Assembly (NCBI GenBank): GCA_907165275.2
Contig: OU015661.1
Location: 1,805,501-1,869,500, forward strand
DNA: 64,000 bases
Reading direction: 5' to 3'
From: Zygaena filipendulae
Taxonomy: Eukaryota; Arthropoda; Insecta; Lepidoptera; Zygaenidae
Within the stretch, counting starts at the first letter, position 1, and each line of letters starts with the position of its first letter. The notes beneath the pieces are model-generated. The model searched no databases, was not told where the DNA came from, and saw nothing but the letters and a program-made list of their open reading frames with translations. Position numbers and translations under genes: made by a program. Shown in pieces: positions 58,701-64,000 of this stretch.

Positions 58701-61700
58701 AAACATTCCTTGGTTTTCATGCATTTTGATGACCGACGGGACTATGACTACGAAAACCTGTTCCCTATTCCAACAAGGTGTAGCACCAAAGCATTCACGA
58801 CCTATTACGCAACATTTAGATTAACATGCCAACAGGCACAGTGACGAACACGATGACGAGCTCCGAGCGAGAAAAAACCACTAAATAGGTAGGTACCTAA
58901 CTACCTACCTATATTTTGCGTCGCACATAGAGCTGTCTTATTACATCATCACAAATGACGAGAGCCTCTGTACAACTCTACAACACCTACACTATAGTCC
59001 ATCTTTGTAAAGTTTTAAAGTTTAAACTATTCAAAGTTTCAAACCGTACATTTTACTTATGAAAAATAGATACACATCAATGTTTGTTGTACAATTTGCG
59101 TAATAGGTAGGTACATAAAAAGTTACCTACCTAATTGTAAATAGTTGTGGAAAAATATCCTAAAAGCAAAATAAATTATGATCCATTGCTGATTGCTGAT
59201 TGACTTACGTTTATTATGCTTTGCTGTTTCGGTTTTCATTAGATAAAGGTATATCTACCTATATACTCAATACAATTTCTAAGTAAATGGCATTACATAC
59301 ATCATTTAAATTAGGTACATGCACAATTATCAATATAGAAATGGCGATAGCAACATCCTACGTTATTCTCATTATAGGTCATGGACCAATTAAACAATTT
59401 TATTGGTCCATGTTATAGGTACGTATTTGTGATCCTACTCAGTCCTCGTTCAAAGACTAATAAATAGTGCTAAATTAGTATTCTTACAATACTTGATAAA
59501 ACTGTTGGAGTGAGTCGTGAGGACGTGGTACAGCCTCTGGCTGTTTATCTCCGACTGTGGTGACCATAACTCACCTATTCTGCAGATCAGGCTTGGCCAT
59601 GGTGAATTCTTCCGCGTGGACGTTCAACTTGTTGGAGGACGTGGGCGTTCTCATTATAGGTCATGGACCAATTAAACAATTTTATTGGTCCATGTTATAG
59701 GTACGTATTTGTGATCCTACTCAGTCCTCGTTCAAAGACTAGTGCTAAATTAGTATTCTTACAATACTTGATAAAACTGTTGGAGTGAGTCGTGAGGACG
59801 TGGTACAGCCTCTGGCTGTTTATCTCCGACTGTGGTGACCATAACTCACCTATTCTGCAGATCAGGCTTGGCCATGGTGAACTCTTTCGCGTGGACGTTC
59901 AACTTGTTGGAGGACGTGGGTGTGGTTGGTGTCGCTACTGCGGCGGCGCTGCCCGGCGCCGCGCTCGCCACGCCGTCTGTGCGGACACCTGGCGGTCAAC
60001 GGCGCAGTCAAGAGAAGGAGGAGACAGGAAAAAAGACGATGAGATGAGAAGGCGATGAGTTCGTGGAGCTAATGGACGAAGAGCTACCATGTGTTTATGA
60101 TAATCCAAATGATTGAAAAGATGACGATGGAAATGAATTGTTGTATGATTGCGCTAGTGAGTAAATGTGTATTTTATCCTCCTCGTTAAAGTAATGTATG
60201 AAATGTGAATGTATTCGAATGATCGCGAAAGTGTTCGGACAAAACCTACATATTATTTATCTGAGAATTAATCTCATTTGAAACAGAAGACCTTGATCTA
60301 TCCATTTTTCACAAAACGTGCTCAGTTTATAACTCAGAATCGTCATTACTCATTTCACGAGTGACAGAGTGCAGACTAAACAATTTGAACAGTAATTTTG
60401 GCAAATAATGCCACCAGCTGCAGCGAATTCGAAGAGGATTCGAACAACATGATTACTATCATTGTAGGTAATCACTTGTTCAACAGTGGTCGGTATGAAT
60501 CCAGGTAACCTAGATCATGGCGCGTGACGTGCGTCGGCCTCGGTGCATCGTCAAACGTCCCGCATAAATGGGCATGTGAAATTTTAATCAAATATTGATT
60601 CATTCAGTACTTACTTATGTTATATGTAGAATCAATTTAGTGTAAGTAAACACTTTTCGACAAGCTATAACTTCTAAGTTCTCCACAAAGATAAATTAAA
60701 GCGACGGATCATTTGGTGCAGGTACAAACCTAAGAAGGATTGTGTTGCTTTGCTATAATGCTTTGATAACTCAATATGAATTAATAAAGTATAAAGTCAG
60801 AGGCATTACGCATCCATAGAAGTAAAATTTGAGGCAAGAATAAAGAGTAAAGGTTGATGAATTGGTTAATGAAGATTCAAAAGTCAATCAGTAAGATATG
60901 AAATTTTTTGTAGACTATGAGATAATCTCTTGGTTGCTTATTTTTTTATTGAACTGCGTTTAACGAACCTGATGTTTCCACAACGGGCTGTGTGACTGTT
61001 ACGTTAGTTGTGGTTGTGGATACCGAGGCCATGGCCACCGGAGCCACCGACGCTGGTGCGACCGACACAGGAGCGACCGGAGCGACCGGCAGAGATAGCT
61101 TCACAATGCATCGCGACATTTTCACTTATCACCAAAGAAATTATAATAATATATTATTTTGAAACATCGAGCAAACACGCCGAGGACGCTTTTGACAGTC
61201 ACAATCCGACACCGCAAACATCAGACTGTCGACCCGTTCCAAATTTGTTATTTGTTTATTTTTAAATTTGGCGCCAATTTCGCACAGTGATGCTATTCTA
61301 TTCAGCCGAACACTTCCACATGTAGCCTCCATGTTTTGTCGATCTTTTTAGAAAGAAATCGGAAGAGTTAAGGTAGGTATAGAGTGGGTAATTGTGATAG
61401 TTACAAGGTGTTATTTATTAGTTTACCTGGAGGTCTGTATATTTCGAGCGTAGGTTTTCCTTTTGCGTTAGTTAGAATCATACTGCGCCGCTTGCCATGG
61501 TTTGGAAACTGGGAAAGAAAATAGATTGTCATTTTTATGATACAATCCGTCATCCGATGTTAGTAAACAATAGACAATAGTAATTATTAGAGACAAGACA
61601 TTTATTTGAGGACGTAGAACACTATAATCCATGTCGTCTACCATTTTTAAATAAAGAAGCATCCTCATTTATCTCGAAATTTAATCCCTAAGGGATTAAA

Positions 61701-63915
61701 AAAGTGGGTGAAAGCTTTGCTGGTAGTACATGGGTAGTACCTACCATTTGTTTTGAAGTTAGACTCATGACCGCACGAGCCAGCTGAGCCGCATCAAATT
61801 CTGGGCTTTTGTATAAAAAACTTGTGTAATTGTGTATGTATTTTTGTTTACCGCATCATGCCTTAGTGTGGGATCAATTTTAATGTTGCGGAAGGTTATT
61901 ATTGTCCGCAGTTTGTTGTTAGCGATTGTGATATAATGATGAAAATGGTGTGAACATGGTGTCGGTATCTAGGTCCAATTTAAGAATAGTCTTTGTCTAC
62001 AATACTTTCCAACGGAATGAACGAGACAAATATCTTGAGAGCGTATGAACGAAGTCAGGCCCTAGGTGACTAACACAGACACAGTGAGCTATCATGGATG
62101 CATCATCAACAGAATGCTGTCACAGCATTACAATATACTTAATTAAGCATTGTAAGATTTATTTGATGTCCGAATATATTATGTATTTTACAATACCTGT
62201 TTCCCACGGCTTCACCCGCGTTAATTTTGCAGTTCCCGCTGTAATTCCGGGATAAAACGTACCCTATAACCTTCTCTGTATCCCTGACAACGTGTATACA
62301 AAGTTTCATGATGATCCGTTGAGCCGTTGCGGCGTGAAAGCGTAACAAACAAACAAACTCACTTTTGCATTTTATAATATTAGTAAGGATGGCAGCCAAT
62401 ACTTGCTTATTTCTGTTATTTATTTAGGGCAGGTTGTTTTAACACGAGTCCTCATGAAATCAATAAGTCGACTTCTTAACATATCAAAAATCTATGTAAA
62501 AATTATCTCTCATCACTTACCGCCGCACTCAGAGTCGACTTTAATGATTACTTAGTTAAGTATAGATTTTTAAAACAAAACTGCCGCAATCAGTCAAGCT
62601 TAATTAATGTTAATTGGCATTTAACTAATTAAGTTAAATTTCATTAAATGCCAATTAACATTAATTTACTGAACGTCTCTGACTGCGGTAGTTTTGTTTT
62701 AAAAATCTATACTTAACTAAGTAATCATTAAAGACGACTCTGAGTGCGGCCGTAATACTCTGACGATAGTAACGAAAGTTTTATTTTATGCAATTTATTT
62801 GCAGTGGTAGCATTATTTCAGTGACTATTTAGGATTAATTAAATTAATAATCAGCAAGCAACGGATAAGGACATCAAGTTATGGTAGGTACCTGTAGTCC
62901 TGTACACGTATAGGTATTTGTTGCGTGCGTAGGAGTAATAAGTACTAGGTTTTATAAACAGTCAACAACTTATATTCTCTTTAGTCATTGGTCGCAAATT
63001 ATAACTATTGAAATATTCATAGAAACGACATTCATACACAATCTGACTAACTTCTGCAACTTATTAGATACCGTGGAAATGGGAAATCTGCCAGAATAAA
63101 ACGAGCAATCCAATTCAATGCAAACAAAAATAAATGCACGTGGCTCGTAAGCAAAACAAATAACACAAAACGACATCATGCTACGTGTTAATTATTTTTT
63201 TTGCAAAGTTCCTGTGTTTGACAAAGATGTATTACCTATTGTGAGACAAAATCTTTTATTTCTCATACTATACGTAAGTACCTATGTATCTACGTAACCT
63301 AAACCTAGGTGTCAATACCATGCCCGTGCACGGGGGCCATGACCCCCCCAAAGACAGCCCGACTGAGCACTCTGAACAAAGAAACTTAAAAGAAAAGTGG
63401 CAAAAGGACACTTTACATTCAAGAGTTTGGATTGGATTGCAAAAAGTTTCATGAAAGAATATAAAAAATAATGTATTAATAGCCTTTTATTTTTCAAAGC
63501 TTCCAAAGCAATTTTTTTTACTTGCCCCCCAGCAAATTAAGGGCTGGGCACGCGCCGGATCAATACAAGGTAGAAAGTTAGAAACTCATAATTAGGTGCT
63601 TACTTGGTGAAATATGCACTGTATCTATGGAGTGGTATATTAAAAAAATGTCTGACGGTCATTAGCTGTAGGATAACTTTGTATGAGTGGTGTGTGATAT
63701 TTTAGAGAGCTGTAAATACTGTACCGAAAATACATAAATTTCAAAAAGTAGAAAGTAGAACGATGAAATACCTGGTGATGCATGCCATGGTGGGACTGGG
63801 GTCGCACAAAGCTGCGCTCGCGCATGATGACTCCTGGAGTGGCGAAGTTCTGCATCCTGTAGCTCCTCTGCAACTCGCTGCCTATTCCTATCTGAGTCTG
63901 CATTTCGTTGCTCAT
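49574..63915 (-). CDS. MIF4G-domain translation factor (CTIF/MIF4GD-like) with PAM2 motif, nine coding exons
   Basis: Spliced model (minus): 63915..63772, 61508..61427, 61124..60969, 59976..59850, 53406..53256, 52768..52504, 51995..51805, 51014..50817, 49795..49574. All junction phases match and the total is 1,536 nt, 511 residues. The N-terminal half is low-complexity (V/A/P/T-rich) and carries a PAM2-like motif [12 protein letters not shown] (residues about 151..162), the type of peptide that binds the MLLE domain of cytoplasmic poly(A)-binding protein. Residues about 298..511 form an alpha-helical MIF4G domain, with [35 protein letters not shown] and [12 protein letters not shown], ending in YYYPSSK. 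The C-terminus is most like CTIF/MIF4GD (cap-binding-complex-dependent translation, histone mRNA translation). PAIP1 is the main alternative because of PAM2. Function in this species is inferred. Confidence 0.75.
49884..50060 (+). mobile_element. Helitron-like element in MIF4G intron
   Basis: TCCTACTAATATTATAAATG start after A. Ends CGTGGGTCACAGCTAT, with CTAG changed to CTAT. Same subfamily as 4321..4519 (GTGTGGATGTTTGGATGTTT). An internal deletion removed the GGGTACTTTTTATCCC section. Confidence 0.8.
50061..50170 (+). mobile_element. Helitron-like element, head-to-tail with previous
   Basis: TATATATGCGAAAGTGAGTT to GAACTACGAAATTACCCTG; 3' end lost. Confidence 0.65.
50180..50325 (-). mobile_element. 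MITE family M fragment
   Basis: ACACGAAATTTCATCTCAAT, GTATCGCCATTATTTTTAAT and TTATTAATCTACAAAACTGA match one half of 51199..51507. Confidence 0.6.
50641..50753 (+). mobile_element. Helitron-like 3' half
   Basis: GTTGAAGTTTTGCATACATG to GCGGGTGAAATCGCGTCTAG at 50753, followed by T. It lies 63 bp beyond the donor of exon 50817..51014 (inside the intron). Confidence 0.7.
50817..51014 (-). CDS. MIF4G gene, exon 8
   Basis: 198 nt, 66 codons, phase 0 both sides. Acceptor CTGTTATTCTCGCAG, donor GAT|GTGAGT. Encodes [32 protein letters not shown] and [19 protein letters not shown], helices of the MIF4G repeat with a Cys-rich CKCCEDC stretch. Confidence 0.85.
51199..51507 (-). mobile_element. MITE family M, copy 3
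   Basis: Minus orientation, TIRs AATGGGGATGATGACTAC and GTCAACATGCCCATTG. Two TGACGTCA octamers (51352..51359 and 51397..51404). Confidence 0.8.
51805..51995 (-). CDS. MIF4G gene, exon 7
   Basis: 191 nt, acceptor CCTATGATTGCAG, donor GAGAAG|GTCGGT (non-consensus +4 region). The split codon G|AC gives Asp. Encodes [36 protein letters not shown] and [12 protein letters not shown], strongly MIF4G-like. Confidence 0.87.
52504..52768 (-). CDS. MIF4G gene, exon 6
   Basis: 265 nt, acceptor ATATGTTTCCAG, donor GAAG|GTGAGA. Ser/Lys/Pro-rich linker ([30 protein letters not shown]) followed by the start of the MIF4G domain ([14 protein letters not shown]). KRSKS resembles a phosphorylation-rich basic patch. 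Confidence 0.85.
53256..53406 (-). CDS. MIF4G gene, exon 5
   Basis: 151 nt, acceptor TTTTTTTTGCAG, donor ACC|GTGAGT. Needs two bases from upstream, which both the PAM2 exon (AG) and the alternative first exon (TT) supply. Encodes [20 protein letters not shown] and [16 protein letters not shown]. Confidence 0.82.
53838..53862. repeat. (CGGT)n microsatellite
   Basis: GGTCCGGTCGGTCGGTCGGT inside the intron. The interval 53407..54092 shows nothing else. Confidence 0.7.
54093..54500. mobile_element. Palindromic MITE interrupted by a Helitron
   Basis: Outer inverted arms GCTAAAGCCACACTACAAAG...CTTCGCTTATTGCTAAG and the inverse (CTTAGCAATAAGCGAAGCTC, TAGTGTGGCCTTAGC). The centre holds the Helitron at 54207..54400. 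Confidence 0.78.
54207..54400 (-). mobile_element. Helitron-like element nested in MITE
   Basis: CTAG at 54207, CTGTCCCCCGCGGTTTTACC. The body ACAGCGGGAAGCGACTTTGT matches the subfamily at 7880..8070. It is younger than the element it splits. Confidence 0.8.
55080..55260 (-). mobile_element. Possible tRNA-derived SINE, other family
   Basis: The minus strand has GCGGGTTCGATTCCTGCATC (B box at 55191..55203) after TGCTATGCCAGGTGTC, and runs to an A-rich end (T run at 55090..55099 on plus). The A box is not clear. Confidence 0.45.
55580..56336. mobile_element. PIF/Harbinger-type MITE
   Basis: TIRs GGGCCGATTTTTCAATCGTC and the exact inverse (about 27 bp), both flanked by TTA, the 3-bp TWA-type duplication of PIF/Harbinger elements. 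About 750 bp, no transposase frame seen. An internal partial copy of the end lies at 56247..56268 (TCTGACGATTGAAAAATGTA). Confidence 0.72.
56337..57010. other. Intronic DNA with GC-rich part
   Basis: 56440..56680 is relatively GC-rich. The 89-codon minus frame there (56676..56407) shows no known domain and lacks splice support. No repeat recognised. Confidence 0.3.
57012..57205 (-). mobile_element. Helitron-like element, old
   Basis: CTCGTGGTTTCACG, CAAATCCGTTCAGCCGTTTT, and TTATTTATAATATTAAT at the end; heavily mutated. Confidence 0.5.
57914..57945 (-). CDS. MIF4G gene, alternative first coding exon
   Basis: The ATG at 57945 has a strong context (GAAAATGG). 32 nt encode [10 protein letters not shown] plus two bases TT, then donor TT|GTGAGT. 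TT joins the G of exon 53406 to give Leu and [18 protein letters not shown], with phase exactly right. The resulting isoform would be 352 residues, keeping the whole MIF4G domain but lacking the PAM2 region. It lies downstream (minus sense) of a GC-rich promoter-like island. Support is sequence only. Confidence 0.6.
58243..58385 (-). promoter_or_regulatory. GC-rich island, candidate internal promoter
   Basis: About 140 bp of GC-rich DNA (CTCCCGGCGCGTGCGCAGAG, GTGCGCGGGCGCGGCTGC) in AT-rich surroundings. GGCGCGTGCGCA (58308..58319) is close to the NRF-1/Ewg palindrome YGCGCAYGCGCR. It stands about 300 to 440 bp upstream of the alternative ATG at 57945. Confidence 0.5.
59361..59645. repeat. Tandem duplication, copy 1 (contains half PAM2 exon)
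   Basis: 285 bp nearly identical to 59646..59920. Differences: a 7-bp AATAAAT insertion, a 3-bp ATT near the start and two exonic substitutions. The minus strand carries the PAM2-coding 3' half of the exon and the donor AG|GTGAGT (exon end 59575). Confidence 0.92.
59575..59649 (-). pseudogene. Duplicated PAM2 half-exon (possible extra exon)
   Basis: Encodes [20 protein letters not shown]...; relative to the parent exon one Lys became Glu (GCG AAA to GCG GAA) and one Glu codon changed silently. The donor is intact. The only AG at the junction (ATAATGAG, next to 59649) would make a 75-nt exon with the correct phase on both sides, but there is no good polypyrimidine tract, so it may be skipped. 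Confidence 0.55.
59646..59920. repeat. Tandem duplication, copy 2
   Basis: 275 bp; its right boundary (GAGGACGTGGG, 59920) is inside the true PAM2 exon, so this copy is probably the parental arrangement. Confidence 0.92.
59850..59976 (-). CDS. MIF4G gene, exon 4 with PAM2-like motif
   Basis: 127 nt (or 139 nt if the upstream acceptor at 59988 is used). Polypyrimidine tract TTTTTTCCTGTCTCCTCC, acceptor GCACAG or CCGCCAG, donor AATAG|GTGAGT. Encodes an Ala/Thr/Pro-rich lead and [12 protein letters not shown], which keeps the Leu, Asn, Ala, Glu and Phe of PAM2 (consensus SxLNxxAxEFxP) but has Asn for Ser and Met for the last Pro. Confidence 0.78.
60060..60968. other. MIF4G intron 3, no recognised element
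   Basis: AT-rich with no inverted ends, SINE boxes or further exon candidates in phase. Confidence 0.35.
60969..61124 (-). CDS. MIF4G gene, exon 3 (V/A/P/T-rich linker)
   Basis: 156 nt. The acceptor GGTGATAAG is not pyrimidine-next (AAG) but is the only one giving the right phase; donor TCAG|GTTCGT. Encodes [20 protein letters not shown] and [18 protein letters not shown]. No domain; a disordered linker. Boundaries are less certain than for other exons. Confidence 0.58.
61427..61508 (-). CDS. MIF4G gene, exon 2
   Basis: 82 nt, acceptor CTATTTTCTTTCCCAG, donor CCAG|GTAAAC. Encodes [20 protein letters not shown] and LEIYRPP, a short basic segment. Phase 0 in, one base out. Confidence 0.75.
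62196..62389 (-). mobile_element. Helitron-like element, nearly full length
   Basis: CTGTTTCCCACGGCTTCACC near 62200; 5' end TTATAATATTAGTAAGGA at 62389 followed by T. The CTAG end is mutated (ATACCTG). Confidence 0.75.
62517..62755. mobile_element. Long palindromic MITE (GGCCGCACTCAGAGTCG family) with nested palindrome
   Basis: Arms of about 110 bp are near-perfect inverses: TTACCGCCGCACTCAGAGTC, ATTACTTAGTTAAGTATAGA, AAAACAAAACTGCCGCAATC and their complements. The inner part TGTTAATTGGCATTTAACTA is again mirrored. A short relative is at 26161..26248. Confidence 0.82.
62756..63771. other. MIF4G intron 1, proximal part
   Basis: No exon seen. 63325..63545 has C-rich blocks (GGGGGCCATGACCCCCCC, TTGCCCCCCAGC) around an AT-rich centre, possibly an old transposon, not identified. 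Confidence 0.3.
63772..63915 (-). CDS. MIF4G gene, exon 1 (start codon)
   Basis: 144 nt, 48 codons. The ATG at 63915 is preceded by GCA (purine at -3) and an in-frame TAG at -15; donor CAG|GTATTT. Encodes [37 protein letters not shown] and HHGMHHQ. Phase 0 into 61508. The 5' UTR continues toward the window edge; a preceding non-coding exon is possible (TACTTTAG at about 63945). Confidence 0.72.
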
Positions 63916-64000
63916 TGCACGATATATCTACCACTAATTCCTAAAGTATCACCGGTTACAGCGGTTTTGTTCTGTGATTAGTTCAGCGCGCTCTGGACTC

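Overview
The window looks like a chromosomal segment of a lepidopteran insect (moth or butterfly). The evidence is AT-rich DNA full of short GGTAGGTACCTA-type runs, spliceosomal introns with GTRAGT donors, and dense short transposon relics of lepidopteran type: Helitron-like elements with a CCGCGG hairpin and CTAG end, palindromic MITEs, tRNA-derived SINEs, and LINE/RTE tails. There is no bacterial-style gene, operon, CRISPR array or canonical tRNA/rRNA gene. Nearly all listed short ORFs are chance frames. The genes are spliced and I assembled them by hand from splice sites, phase and protein similarity recalled from family knowledge.

Two host genes are readable, both on the minus strand. (1) A formin-like gene (Frl/FMNL family). 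Coding exon 1 is 44376..44528 and starts with an MGxxxS N-myristoylation-type motif. Exon 2 is 4922..5092. The remaining exons lie beyond the left edge. The intron between these exons is 39,283 bp and is filled with mobile elements, so most of the left two thirds of the window is one intron. (2) A MIF4G-domain translation factor of the CTIF/MIF4GD type, nine coding exons from 63915 down to 49574. All phases agree, the exons sum to exactly 1,536 nt (511 codons plus stop), and a PAM2-like poly(A)-binding-protein motif is encoded at 59850..59976. An alternative first exon at 57914..57945, below a GC-rich promoter-like island, would give a 352-residue isoform without the PAM2 region.

Layout. 1..172 MITE; 193..992 non-LTR retrotransposon fragment; 1.1..4.8 kb Helitrons and inverted MITEs; 4.9..5.1 kb Frl exon 2; 5.1..44.4 kb Frl intron 1 with repeated MITE, SINE and Helitron families and a 1.27-kb fold-back/tandem-repeat element (35.0..36.3 kb); 44.4..45.9 kb Frl first exon and an upstream cluster of TATCGATA motifs; 45.9..49.6 kb intergenic DNA and the probable 3' region of the MIF4G gene; 49.6..63.9 kb the MIF4G gene with its own intronic elements.

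The most interesting local event is a recent tandem duplication (59361..59645 / 59646..59920) that copied the PAM2-encoding half of an exon together with its splice donor, and that could in principle add a second in-frame PAM2 motif. Other points are a MITE family with recurring 4-bp target duplications, a MITE family carrying CRE (TGACGTCA) palindromes, and a cluster of six TATCGATA sites upstream of Frl, four of them inside a fold-back element.
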